Origin: Paracoccaceae bacterium
GTDB lineage: Bacteria > Pseudomonadota > Alphaproteobacteria > Rhodobacterales > Rhodobacteraceae
DNA: 64,000 nucleotides
Direction of reading: 5' to 3'
Assembly: GCA_022448245.1 (NCBI GenBank)
Contig: JAKVCO010000006.1
Coordinates: forward strand, 186,001 to 250,000
A program made the translations under genes and the position numbers. Numbering within the stretch: the first letter of the stretch is position 1; every line of letters starts with the position of its first letter. The notes under the pieces are model-generated. The model was not told the DNA's origin. It did no database searches and was given only the letters and a program-made list of their open reading frames with translations. Of the stretch, positions 17,788 to 28,919 are shown in pieces.

Positions 17788-18767
17788 CCCCCTTCGGCAC
17801 CACAAGCGACGGGCGCGAGGTCAACGCCATCGACATCGCCACAGGCGAGATCGAGGTCCGCATCCTAACTTATGGCGCCGTGATCAACGACGTGCGCCTA
17901 GGCGGGCTGCCTATGACGCTCGGCTCCCCCGACATCGCGGCCTATGAAGGCCCGCTGGTGAGCTTTGGGTCCCTCATGGGCCCAGTCGTGAACCGCATCC
18001 GAGGCGCCTCCGCAGAAATCGCAGGCGAGACCTACCAGTTCGAAGCGAACTTTGAGAGCACCCACACGCTCCATTCCGGCCAAGGCGCGAGCCACGAGCA
18101 GATTTGGACCGTCGAGGCGCAATCTGCCGACAGCGTCACCCTTTCCCTTACCCTGCCGGACGGGCTTGGCGGCTTCCCAGGCAACCGCAACGTGCGCGTG
18201 ACCTACACCGTGGCGGGCGCGAGCCTGACCATGGCGGTGAAGGCAACGACAGATGCGCCCACGCTCTTTTCCTTCGCCAATCACTCCTATTGGTCGCTCG
18301 ACGGGGCGGTGGGCTATGCCGGCCATACGCTGACCATCCCGGCTGAGACATACCTCGAAGCAGGCCCCGATCTAATGCCCACGGGCCAGCGCGTGGCTGT
18401 CGAAGGAAGCGCCTACGACGCCCGCACCGGGCTCACGCTCACCGCCGACGACACACAATTCTTCGATCTGAACTATTGCATCGCAGAGGCCGACGGCCCG
18501 CTCCGCGAAATCGCCCGCCTTCGCAGCCCGGAGGGCCGCGAGATGGTGATGGAAAGCACGGCACCTGGGCTCCAAGTCTATGATTGCGGGACGATTGATG
18601 GGGCGGGTTTTACCACCCACCACGGGCAATCCTACAGCCTTTACGGCGGCTTAGCCCTCGAGGCTCAGCTTTGGCCCGGCGCCGCGCACGATTCGAGCTT
18701 CCCCTCAATCCGCTTTGGGCCGGGCGAAACCTACGCCCAAACCACACGGTGGAGCTTTTCAGCCTAA
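17784..18767 (+). CDS. galM: Aldose 1-epimerase (galactose mutarotase)
   Basis: A 327-residue beta-sandwich epimerase that interconverts alpha and beta anomers of galactose, feeding the correct anomer to the dehydrogenase. Signatures are GPVVNRIRGA near residue 66, the histidine in HTLHSG, NHSYWSLDG with the second catalytic histidine, and the late glutamate in LALEAQLWPGA. The start ATG at 17784 overlaps the beta-galactosidase stop. It is the last gene of the operon and its TAA overlaps the stop codon of the convergent gene at 18764, so no intrinsic terminator separates them. Confidence 0.92.
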   Translation: MTPFGTTSDGREVNAIDIATGEIEVRILTYGAVINDVRLGGLPMTLGSPDIAAYEGPLVSFGSLMGPVVNRIRGASAEIAGETYQFEANFESTHTLHSGQGASHEQIWTVEAQSADSVTLSLTLPDGLGGFPGNRNVRVTYTVAGASLTMAVKATTDAPTLFSFANHSYWSLDGAVGYAGHTLTIPAETYLEAGPDLMPTGQRVAVEGSAYDARTGLTLTADDTQFFDLNYCIAEADGPLREIARLRSPEGREMVMESTAPGLQVYDCGTIDGAGFTTHHGQSYSLYGGLALEAQLWPGAAHDSSFPSIRFGPGETYAQTTRWSFSA

Positions 18768-19249
18768 AGCGCCAAAGCTTCGTGGAGCCACCGGCTCACC
18801 ACATCCCGATAACCCCAGATCAATGTACCGCCAGTGAGCAAGTAGAAGGTCACGGTCGTCTCCGTCACGCGCAGGCGCCTTTGCACGCGTGTCACCACAT
18901 TCTCGTCACCTGAAAACGCCTCGTCAAAAGCCGTGGCGGCGGCCTCCATCTTCTCTTTGGCGCCAGCCAACGCGTCGCTATCCTGCTGCTCCACCAGCGC
19001 CACCGCGTAGACCCGCGTGGCATCGAGCTAGTTTTGCAGTTTGCGCACATGGCGCCGCTCTACCGCCACGGCAAGCTTCGCCCGCGTCCGCGCAAGGTAG
19101 AAGACCGAGAGCGTGCCGAAGGCCACCATCAAGCTACCCAACCGCTGAATGGCCGCGAATTGCTCGGCCCAGAAAAGGTAGGCCACAAGCGCGAGCGACC
19201 CGGTCGCGATCCCGACCTGAAGCGTGAGGTATATCGCGCGGGAGCTCAA
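18764..19249 (-). pseudogene. Membrane protein gene split by an in-frame TAG (about 161 codons), unknown function
   Basis: Reading from a TTG at 19249, six bases after the HIU hydrolase stop, there are 73 codons, a TAG at 19028-19030, then 87 more codons in the same frame to a second TAG at 18764. The first part has two hydrophobic segments (LTLQVGIATGSLALVAYLFW; LGSLMVAFGTLSVFYLA) and then a basic stretch. The second part is an acidic/basic amphipathic region followed by a third membrane segment (TVTFYLLTGGTLIWG). Continuity of frame and composition suggests one three-span protein broken by a nonsense mutation such as CAG to TAG. Alternatives are two small genes (a GTG at 19003 could start the second) or stop read-through. 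The context is purine degradation; I do not recognise the family. Confidence 0.6.
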
Positions 19250-19255
19250 AGCGCC

Positions 19256-19612
19256 TTAGCTGCCGCGGTACGTGCTCATGCCGTAAGGGCTCAGGAGGAG
19301 CGGCACATGGTAGTGATCATCCTCCGACATCCCGAACCGGATCGGCACCTGATCGAGAAAGAGAGGCTCGGCCTCCACCAGCCCCGCCGCGCGCAGATAA
19401 TCACCTGCGAAGAAGACCAGCTCATAGGTGCCCAGCTCGAATTTATCGGCAGGCAGGATCGGCGTATCGGTGCGCCCATCTGCGTTGGTGACGGCCGTGG
19501 CGATCTTGCGATGGCTTATCCCGCTCAGCTTAAAGAGCTCGATCTTGATGCCCGCCGCCGGGCAGCCGCGCGCCGTATCGAGAACATGAGTTGTAAGGAA
19601 GCCGTTTGCCAT
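19256..19612 (-). CDS. hiuH: 5-hydroxyisourate hydrolase (HiuH/transthyretin-like)
   Basis: A 118-residue enzyme converting 5-hydroxyisourate, the product of urate oxidation, to OHCU. Family marks are the N-terminal LTTHVLDTARG with the catalytic histidine, the arginine in NADGRTD, HYHVPLLLSPYGMSTYRGS and the diagnostic C-terminal YRGS. I start at the ATG 19612 (MANGFLTTHVLD) because that matches the family N-terminus; earlier in-frame codons add about 21 unsupported residues. It is divergent (61-base gap) from the PuuE-OHCU fusion gene, so the two consecutive ring-opening steps share a promoter region. Confidence 0.95.
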   Translation of the reverse strand: MANGFLTTHVLDTARGCPAAGIKIELFKLSGISHRKIATAVTNADGRTDTPILPADKFELGTYELVFFAGDYLRAAGLVEAEPLFLDQVPIRFGMSEDDHYHVPLLLSPYGMSTYRGS

Positions 19613-19673
19613 GGCCTTTCCATTCCCCGCAGGATTTGATTGAACATTTGTGACCTTCACCACAGGAGCCAGC

Positions 19674-21098
19674 ATGGCACAAGAGCCGCCCCGTTACCCG
19701 CGCAACATGATCGGATACGGCGCAACGCCCCCTGATGCGCGTTGGCCCGGCGGCGCCCGCATCGCGGTGCAGTTCGTAGTGAACTACGAAGAGGGTGGCG
19801 AAAACAACATCCTCCACGGGGATGCAGCCTCTGAGGCGTTCCTGAGTGAGATCGTGGGCGCAGCGGCTTGGCCCGGCCAACGCCACTGGAACATGGAGAG
19901 CATCTACGAATACGGCGCTCGCGCCGGGTTCTGGCGCCTCCACCGTCTTTTCACGCAGGCCCGCATCACACCCACCGTCTACGGCGTGGCCACCGCGCTT
20001 GCCCGCAGCCCCGAGCAAGTGAAGGCCATGGCCGCCGCAAACTGGGAAATCGCGAGCCACGGCCTGAAATGGATCGAGTACAAGGATTTCTCCGAGGCCG
20101 ATGAACGCGCCCATATGGCCGAAGCCATCGCGCTTCACCGCGCGGTCACCGGCGCGCGGCCGCAGGGCTGGTACACGGGGCGTTGTTCGACCCAGACCGA
20201 AAAGCTCGTCGCCGAGGACGGCGGCTTTGCGTATTCCGCAGACAGCTATGCCGACGATCTGCCTTATTGGGTGCGCTACGGCGCGAAAGATCAGCTGGTC
20301 GTGCCCTATACGCTCGACGCCAATGACATGCGCTTTGCCACGCCACAGGGCTTTAACGCGGGCGATCAGTTCGAGGCCTATCTGAAGGACAGCTTCGACT
20401 GTCTCTATGCCGAGGGGCTCGAAGGCGCGCCTAAGATGATGTCAATCGGCCTCCATTGCCGCCTTGTTGGCAGACCCGGCCGCGTCATGGCCCTCAAACG
20501 CTTCATCGACTACGCGCAGCGCCATGAGGGCGTCTGGTTTCCAACCCGCCTTGAGATTGCCAATCACTGGGCTGCCACGCACCCGCCCGCGCCCCGCACC
20601 CGCCCGAGCGAGATGGACCGCGAAACGTTTGTGGGCACCTTTGGCGGCATCTTCGAACACTCCCCGTGGATCGCCGAAGGCGCCTTCGACGGCGAACTCG
20701 GACCGGCCCACGATACGGTCCAAGGCCTGCTCAATGCGCTCACACGCGTCTTCCGATCGGCCAAGCAAACCGATCGCCTCGCCGTCCTCCGCGCGCATCC
20801 CGACCTTGCGGGCAAGCTCGCCTCCGCCAAGAGGCTGACTTCCGAAAGCACCGCCGAACAGGCCTCCGCCGGGCTCGACGCGTTGACCGACGACGAGCAC
20901 GCCACGTTCACCGAACTCAATGCCGCCTACACCGGCAAACACAGCTTCCCCTTTATTATCGCCGTGCGCGATCACTCGAAATCCGGTATCCTCCTCGCGT
21001 TCGAACGCCGCCTCGCCAATGAGACCGAAACAGAGTTCGAAGAGGCCTGCCGCCAAGTCGAACGCATCGCCGAGCTTCGTCTGGAGACCCTGCTATGA
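19674..21098 (+). CDS. puuE: Fused allantoinase (PuuE) - OHCU decarboxylase
   Basis: A 474-residue two-domain enzyme. Residues about 1-310 are the polysaccharide-deacetylase-type allantoinase PuuE: YPRNMIGYGATPPD.RWPGGARIAVQFV, NYEEGGEN, SHGLKW and FPTRLEIANHW. Residues about 320-474 are 2-oxo-4-hydroxy-4-carboxy-5-ureidoimidazoline decarboxylase: GGIFEHSPWIAEGAF with the catalytic histidine, LRAHPDLAGKL, FTELNAAYTGKHSFPFIIAVRDHSK and a C-terminal amphipathic helix. It therefore makes S-allantoin from OHCU and hydrolyses it to allantoate. AGGAG at 19663 fixes the ATG at 19674. It overlaps the next gene by four bases. Confidence 0.93.
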   Translation: MAQEPPRYPRNMIGYGATPPDARWPGGARIAVQFVVNYEEGGENNILHGDAASEAFLSEIVGAAAWPGQRHWNMESIYEYGARAGFWRLHRLFTQARITPTVYGVATALARSPEQVKAMAAANWEIASHGLKWIEYKDFSEADERAHMAEAIALHRAVTGARPQGWYTGRCSTQTEKLVAEDGGFAYSADSYADDLPYWVRYGAKDQLVVPYTLDANDMRFATPQGFNAGDQFEAYLKDSFDCLYAEGLEGAPKMMSIGLHCRLVGRPGRVMALKRFIDYAQRHEGVWFPTRLEIANHWAATHPPAPRTRPSEMDRETFVGTFGGIFEHSPWIAEGAFDGELGPAHDTVQGLLNALTRVFRSAKQTDRLAVLRAHPDLAGKLASAKRLTSESTAEQASAGLDALTDDEHATFTELNAAYTGKHSFPFIIAVRDHSKSGILLAFERRLANETETEFEEACRQVERIAELRLETLL

Positions 21099-21922
21099 GC
21101 CAGCGCACCTATCATGCCCCGCGCGGCGGTTTGCCAAACCCACGCACCCGCGCCCACGACCGGTCGGTCTTCACGAATGCCTATGCGGTAATCCCGCGCG
21201 GCGTGATGTCGGATATCGTGGCCTCGTTCCTGCCGGGCTGGACGGGCGCGCGCGCCTGGATCCTCGCACGGCCCCTGTCTGGCTTTGCCGAAACCTTCGC
21301 AGAATACGTGGTCGAACTCATCCCCGGCGGGCTGTCAGACAAACCCGAACCCGATCCCGGCGCTCAAGCGGTCATCTTCGTCCTCCGCGGCGATCTGGAG
21401 CTTCAAATCGGCGAGACACGCTACCGCATGACACCCGGCGGCTACGCCTACATCGCCCCCGGCGAGGAATGGCGGGTGATGAACCGCCACGACGACAAAA
21501 CGAACTTCATCTGGATTCGGAAACGTTATGTGCCCGCCCCCGGCGTGGACACGCCCGCGAGCTTCGTCACCCACGACGACGATATCGAACCCACAGAAAT
21601 GCACGGCCACGGCAAAGTCTGGACCACGACGCGCTTCGTCGACCCCGGCGACATGTCCCACGACATGCACGTCAACATCGTGAACTTCGAGCCCGGCGGG
21701 AACATCCCTTTCGCCGAAACCCATGTGATGGAGCACGGCCTCTACGTGCTGCAGGGCCGCGGCGTCTACTACCTCAACGAAGACTGGGTCGAGGTAGAAG
21801 AAGGCGATTTCCTCTGGCTCCGCGCCTTCTGCCCCCAGGCCTGCTATGCGGCGGGCGACGTGCCCTTCCGCTACCTCCTCTACAAGGACGTCAACCGCCA
21901 CCCTGATCTGGTGCTCCAGTGA
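21095..21922 (+). CDS. allE: (S)-ureidoglycine aminohydrolase (AllE/UGHY), bicupin
   Basis: A 275-residue bicupin that hydrolyses ureidoglycine to ureidoglycolate plus ammonia. The first cupin is about residues 60-150 and the second about 190-265. The manganese-binding set appears in the second cupin as FAETHVMEHGLYVLQG and later WLRAFCPQACYAAG. The N-terminus YHAPRGGLPNP...VFTNAYAVIPRGVMSDIV is strongly typical of the family. It overlaps PuuE-OHCU upstream and AllA downstream by four bases each, in pathway order. No allantoate amidohydrolase gene is in the window and must be elsewhere. Confidence 0.94.
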   Translation: MSQRTYHAPRGGLPNPRTRAHDRSVFTNAYAVIPRGVMSDIVASFLPGWTGARAWILARPLSGFAETFAEYVVELIPGGLSDKPEPDPGAQAVIFVLRGDLELQIGETRYRMTPGGYAYIAPGEEWRVMNRHDDKTNFIWIRKRYVPAPGVDTPASFVTHDDDIEPTEMHGHGKVWTTTRFVDPGDMSHDMHVNIVNFEPGGNIPFAETHVMEHGLYVLQGRGVYYLNEDWVEVEEGDFLWLRAFCPQACYAAGDVPFRYLLYKDVNRHPDLVLQ

Positions 21923-22386
21923 TCAAAGCGCTGCCCCTGACGGCTGAGGCCTTCGCCCCCTTCGGCGACGTGCTCGACTGCTCGGGCGACTGCGACAAGC
22001 TCATCAACGAGGGCCTCTGCGAACGCCACCACGACCGTGCCCGGCTCGACTTCGGCCCGGGCGGCCGCGCCGGTGTGAGCCTCTTCAATGCCCAGCCCCG
22101 CAGCCTGCCCTACGAACTTTCCCTCATCGAGCGTCACCCCGAAGGCTCCCAATGCTTTGTCCCGATGAGCGAGAACCCCTTCCTCGTCATCGCAGCGGAA
22201 AGCCCCGAGAACACGCCCAAGGCCTTCCTGACCGCGCCGGGCCAAGCCATCAACTTCCACCGCGGCACATGGCACGGCGTGCTCACCCCGCTACACGCCC
22301 CGGGCCTCTTTGCTGTCATCGACCGCATCGGCAACACCGCAAATCTCGAAGAACATCGCTACGAGACGCCTTACCTCATAACATAA
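21919..22386 (+). CDS. allA: Ureidoglycolate lyase
   Basis: A 155-residue cupin-like enzyme that splits ureidoglycolate into glyoxylate and urea, the end of the purine route. Family features are LTAEAFAPFGDV at the N-terminus, SLFNAQPR, ERHPEGSQCFVPM, INFHRGTWHGVLTPL with the active-site histidines, and a C-terminal tail. The length is typical (about 160). It is the last gene of the three-gene operon. The following 95 bases carry no clear terminator but include a recurrent family-type repeat (22434-22450) and start signals of the next gene. Confidence 0.94.
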   Translation: MIKALPLTAEAFAPFGDVLDCSGDCDKLINEGLCERHHDRARLDFGPGGRAGVSLFNAQPRSLPYELSLIERHPEGSQCFVPMSENPFLVIAAESPENTPKAFLTAPGQAINFHRGTWHGVLTPLHAPGLFAVIDRIGNTANLEEHRYETPYLIT

Positions 22387-22433
22387 ATCGTTGTATGTGA
22401 AACGAACGGAAAGCCCTTCATCTTTCCCCCAAA

Positions 22434-22450
22434 ACTCCCGCCGGAGGCAT
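22434..22450. repeat. Short intergenic repeat ACTYCCGCCGGAGGCAY, copy 1
   Basis: ACTCCCGCCGGAGGCAT, nearly identical to the copy at 23924-23940. The two copies bracket the aminotransferase gene. Elements with a CTCCGGCGG core are, from general knowledge, very frequent between genes in Rhodobacteraceae. This copy also supplies a GGAGG that could serve as ribosome site for an upstream ATG at 22455. Confidence 0.5.
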
Positions 22451-22481
22451 CGCCATGCCGGCAACCCGCACGGAGGTCACC

Positions 22482-23834
22482 ATGAGAGACGACGCGTTCA
22501 CCAAAGCCAATAATGCACAGCAGCTTTGGCACCCGATGGCCCACCCGGGCGACATGCAAGCGAACGCCCCCACGATTATCGAAAGTGCCGAGAATTCCTC
22601 GATCACTGATATCGACGGCCACACCGTGGTCGATGCCGTGGGCGGGCTCTGGTGCGCGAACCTGGGCTACTCGAACGAGAAGGTAAAACAGGCGATTTCT
22701 GACCAACTCGCCAAGCTACCCTACTACTCCGCTTTCGGAGGCACGACGAACGGCCCAGCCATTGAGGCCGCACACGCCGTCACCGAGTTCTTCAAGCCAG
22801 AAGGCATGGTCCGCGCCTTCTTTACCTCCGGCGGGTCCGACAGCGTCGAAACTGCGCTGCGCCTCGCGCGCCAATACCACCGCCTGCGCGGTGAACCCAC
22901 GCGAACGAAGTACCTCAGCCTCAAGAAAGGCTATCACGGCACCCATTTCGGCGGCGCCTCCGTTAACGGCAACAACCGTTTTCGCACGGCCTACGAACCC
23001 CTCCTTGCTGGCTGCCACCACCTACCTTCGCCCTATACCTACCGGAACCCGTTCCAAGAAACCGATCCGGCAAAGCTCGCGCAGAACATCGCGGCCGCGT
23101 TCGAGGATGAGGTGCAGTTCCAAGGCGCCAGCACCATCGCAGCCTTCATCATGGAACCAATCCAAGGCGCCGGCGGTGTCATCATCCCGCACGAGACCTT
23201 CATGCCGCTGATGCGCGACATCTGTGATCGCCACGGTATCCTGATGATCGCCGACGAAGTTATCACCGGCTTTGGCCGAACCGGCGATTGGTCCGGCTCC
23301 CGCCACTGGGGGGTGGAACCCGATATGATGTGCACCGCAAAAGGTATCACCTCCGCCTACTTCCCCGTGGGCGCCTGCCTCGTCAGCGCAAAAGTCGCCG
23401 AACCCTTTGAAAGCGATCAGTCCGGCGAAGGCGGTGTCTATCACGGCTACACCTATTCCGCGCATCCCGTAGGGGCAGCAGCCGTCGTGGCCTGCCTGGA
23501 AGAGACCGTACGTCTCGATGTCAAAACCAATTCCTCGGCACGTGGCACCCAGCTTTTCGAAGGCGTTCAAGCCCTCAAGGAAAAGTACGACGTCGTAGGC
23601 GACGTCCGCGGCGGCCACGGTCTCATGACCGCGCTGGAGATTGTGTCTGATCGCGACAGCAAGGCACCGATGGATCCCGGCTCCGTAAAGCGGCTCGCTA
23701 AAGCAACCTACGAGGCAGGCACGATGGTGCGTGTCTCGGGCCATAACGTGATGATGTCGCCCGCGCTCATCATTACCAAAGATGAGGTAGCTCAGGTGCT
23801 CTCCAACCTCGAGACGGGACTACAGGCGATCTAA
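22482..23834 (+). CDS. Class III pyridoxal-phosphate aminotransferase (omega-amino acid:pyruvate type)
   Basis: A 450-residue fold-type I, class III aminotransferase. Landmarks are LWHPMAHP near the start, the phosphate-binding FTSGGSDSVETALR, the pyridine-binding aspartate in LMIADEVITGFGRTG, the Schiff-base lysine in MCTAKGITSAYFPVGA and HGYTYSAHPVGAAA. Relatives act on taurine, putrescine, beta-alanine or similar terminal amines with pyruvate as acceptor; sequence alone does not choose. The ATG at 22482 has GGAGG five bases before it; an ATG at 22455 also has a GGAGG, so the start is uncertain by nine codons. It stands alone between the purine operon and a convergent oxoprolinase gene. Confidence 0.88.
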   Translation: MRDDAFTKANNAQQLWHPMAHPGDMQANAPTIIESAENSSITDIDGHTVVDAVGGLWCANLGYSNEKVKQAISDQLAKLPYYSAFGGTTNGPAIEAAHAVTEFFKPEGMVRAFFTSGGSDSVETALRLARQYHRLRGEPTRTKYLSLKKGYHGTHFGGASVNGNNRFRTAYEPLLAGCHHLPSPYTYRNPFQETDPAKLAQNIAAAFEDEVQFQGASTIAAFIMEPIQGAGGVIIPHETFMPLMRDICDRHGILMIADEVITGFGRTGDWSGSRHWGVEPDMMCTAKGITSAYFPVGACLVSAKVAEPFESDQSGEGGVYHGYTYSAHPVGAAAVVACLEETVRLDVKTNSSARGTQLFEGVQALKEKYDVVGDVRGGHGLMTALEIVSDRDSKAPMDPGSVKRLAKATYEAGTMVRVSGHNVMMSPALIITKDEVAQVLSNLETGLQAI

Positions 23835-23837
23835 GGG

Positions 23838-23855
23838 CCGGGGGCCAGCCCCCGG
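23838..23855. repeat. Strong palindrome CCGGGGGCCAGCCCCCGG
   Basis: A seven-base-pair stem with loop CCAG directly after the aminotransferase stop, followed by a CATGTACATG palindrome (23861-23870). The GGGGGCCAGCCCCC motif is, from general knowledge, a recurrent intergenic element of Rhodobacteraceae. Here it sits between convergent genes and may act in both directions as a terminator or mRNA-end stabiliser. Confidence 0.6.
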
Positions 23856-23879
23856 ACCCCCATGTACATGGCACAAAGG

Positions 23880-23909
23880 AGCAGGGCGCTACGACATGAA
23901 GGCCCTGCT
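23880..23909. terminator. Candidate bidirectional terminator hairpin
   Basis: AGCAGGGC (23880-23887) and GCCCTGCT (23902-23909) form an eight-base-pair stem with a 14-base loop, followed on the plus strand by TCTTCG. It lies between the convergent aminotransferase and oxoprolinase genes. The T-run is weak, so confidence is moderate. Confidence 0.5.
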
Positions 23910-23923
23910 TCTTCGTGCAGCGT

Positions 23924-23940
23924 ACTTCCGCCGGAGGCAC
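23924..23940. repeat. Short intergenic repeat ACTYCCGCCGGAGGCAY, copy 2
   Basis: ACTTCCGCCGGAGGCAC matches the copy at 22434-22450 in 15 of 17 bases. It lies 30 bases beyond the 3' end of the oxoprolinase gene, in the same gap as the 23838 palindrome, a pairing often seen in this bacterial family. Confidence 0.5.
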
Positions 23941-23969
23941 AAGATTTCTCATTTTGCGGCACCTAAAGA

Positions 23970-27514
<3,545 letters not shown>

Positions 27515-27579
27515 GAATGTCTCCTTGGCGATGGCAAAGCGCGACGCTAGGTGAATGTCAATCACGGGAGGACCACACC

Positions 27580-28347
27580 ATGGCAGTTGAGTTTCACCTT
27601 TTCGAGTATCTGAGCGACAACTACGGCGTGCTCCTGCGCGACGACGCCACGGGCCGCGTGGCCTGCGTGGATGCCGGTGAAGCGGGTGCGGTGCTCGCGG
27701 CCCTCAAAGACAAAGGGTGGGAGCTTGATGAGCTTTGGATCACCCACTGGCATTGGGATCATACCGACGGCCTGGAAGAAGTCCGCGCCGCCACAGGCTG
27801 CAAGGTGATCGGACCTGCTTATGAAGGCGGCAAAAGTTTCACCTTCGATCTCAGCGTGAAAGATCGGGACAGCTTCAGCTTTGGCGGTGTCGATGTGGCT
27901 GTCTGGCACACGCCGGGCCACACGCTCGATATGGTGAACTACTACATGCCCTCCGAGGGGGTGATCTTCACGGGGGACACGCTCTTTGCCATGGGTTGTG
28001 GGCGCGTTTTCGAAGGCACCCATGACCAGATGTTTACGAGCATGGAAAAGCTGCGCACACTGCCGTCCGAGACAGTGGTTTACGGCGCCCATGAGTACAC
28101 CATTGCCAACGCCAACTTCGCGCTCAGCGTCGATCCCGAGAACGCCGCGCTACAAGCCCGTGCGAAAGAGGTGGAGGCCCTGCGCAAGGCCGGCACGCCC
28201 ACCATGCCCACCAACATGGCATCCGAGCTCGAAACGAACCCGTTCTTGCGCTACGACCAGCCGTCACTGCGCGCCATGCTCGGCATGGAAAGCGCCAGCG
28301 ATGCGGCCGTCTTTTCCGAGACGCGCACCCGCAAGGACAACTTCTAG
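27580..28347 (+). CDS. gloB: Hydroxyacylglutathione hydrolase (glyoxalase II) family protein
   Basis: A 255-residue metallo-beta-lactamase-fold hydrolase, expected to cleave S-lactoylglutathione to lactate and glutathione. The metal motif THWHWDH (about residues 55-61), the histidine in WHTPGHTLDM (about 110) and the bridging aspartate in IFTGDTLF (about 130) are all present, and a C-terminal helical domain (about 170-255) matches glyoxalase II. GGGAGGA upstream supports ATG 27580. It is divergent from the oxoprolinase gene (65-base gap) and its TAG overlaps the stop of the convergent cupin gene in a shared CTAG. A glyoxalase-like hydrolase of other substrate is possible. Confidence 0.85.
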   Translation: MAVEFHLFEYLSDNYGVLLRDDATGRVACVDAGEAGAVLAALKDKGWELDELWITHWHWDHTDGLEEVRAATGCKVIGPAYEGGKSFTFDLSVKDRDSFSFGGVDVAVWHTPGHTLDMVNYYMPSEGVIFTGDTLFAMGCGRVFEGTHDQMFTSMEKLRTLPSETVVYGAHEYTIANANFALSVDPENAALQARAKEVEALRKAGTPTMPTNMASELETNPFLRYDQPSLRAMLGMESASDAAVFSETRTRKDNF

Positions 28348-28826
28348 GCCTGCGAGGCCATCATCCGCGGCAGCCCGTCAAAACCCGCCCCGCGCCAGAC
28401 GGCATAGGCCAGGAAGGGCTGATCGAGTGTCACCATCAAGTGCGGCTGATGGCTCGCATGGCTGCGCGCTTGGCCGGGGTGCAGCATCAGGTTGGGTGAG
28501 CCCTTAGCGCAAAAGACAGCATTGCCCGCAAGGGTGAAATAACGCTCCTCCGACTCATGGTCGTGCCGATCGTAGGTGAGGCCCGGCCCCCAGAAGCCGA
28601 TGTAACCGCGCAGCTTGTTCGACGCGTAATGCCCTCCGGGCCCGAAGAGTTCCACATAGCCGTATTCATCGAGGAAATCGCGGCCCACCTCGTCCTCGGT
28701 ATAGGTCTGCTTCCAGTAAAGATGAGGGGCTGCCGCGCGCAGGGCCTTGATGATCGGGCTCGTCGCACGTGTCCCCCGCAGCGACCTGACGCCAAGCGTC
28801 GCGGCCACGGGGCACGGCTCCGGCAT
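28344..28826 (-). CDS. DMSP-lyase-family cupin (DddQ/DddL-like), 5' end uncertain
   Basis: A cupin of 160 residues from the first in-frame ATG. The core matches the dimethylsulfoniopropionate lyase family: YVELFGPGGHYASNKLRGYI, the metal motif YDRHDHESEERYFTLAG with two His, Glu and Tyr, and a later RSHASHQPHLMVTLDQPFLA supplying the third His, then YAVWRG. Such enzymes cleave DMSP to dimethyl sulfide and acrylate. The frame stays open 28 codons further up to a TAG at 28911, with family-like sequence (ENTTALQSFAPWADDLS) but no in-frame start. An ATG at 28889-28891 would fit exactly if one base were missing after it. The gene thus starts at 28826, uses a rare start codon, or is frameshifted at codon 2. 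It lies seven bases or more downstream of an MDR gene on the same strand. Confidence 0.65.
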   Translation of the reverse strand: MPEPCPVAATLGVRSLRGTRATSPIIKALRAAAPHLYWKQTYTEDEVGRDFLDEYGYVELFGPGGHYASNKLRGYIGFWGPGLTYDRHDHESEERYFTLAGNAVFCAKGSPNLMLHPGQARSHASHQPHLMVTLDQPFLAYAVWRGAGFDGLPRMMASQA

Positions 28827-28919
28827 TACTTGCTGGTCCGAGAGGTCGTCCGCCCATGGCGCAAAACTCTGCAGCGCTGTCGTGTTCTCATGAAGCTGCC
28901 TGACGGTTTCCTATGGGGC

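Noticed and set aside
18764-19003. A separate 79-codon gene starting at GTG 19003
   Set aside because: No ribosome site precedes the GTG, and the frame continues unbroken upstream to the TAG at 19028, beyond which the same frame is open again. A single gene with a nonsense codon explains the layout better.
22434-23940. The paired short repeats around the aminotransferase gene as ends of a mobile element
   Set aside because: The copies are direct repeats of a motif common in Rhodobacteraceae gaps. There is no transposase, no terminal inverted repeat and no change in base composition of the gene between them.
28892-28919. A short frame starting at ATG 28891 (MRTRQRC...) as a separate small gene
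   Set aside because: Its 21-codon translation has no family features. The ATG is more plausibly the original start of the DMSP-lyase-like gene displaced by a single-base loss.
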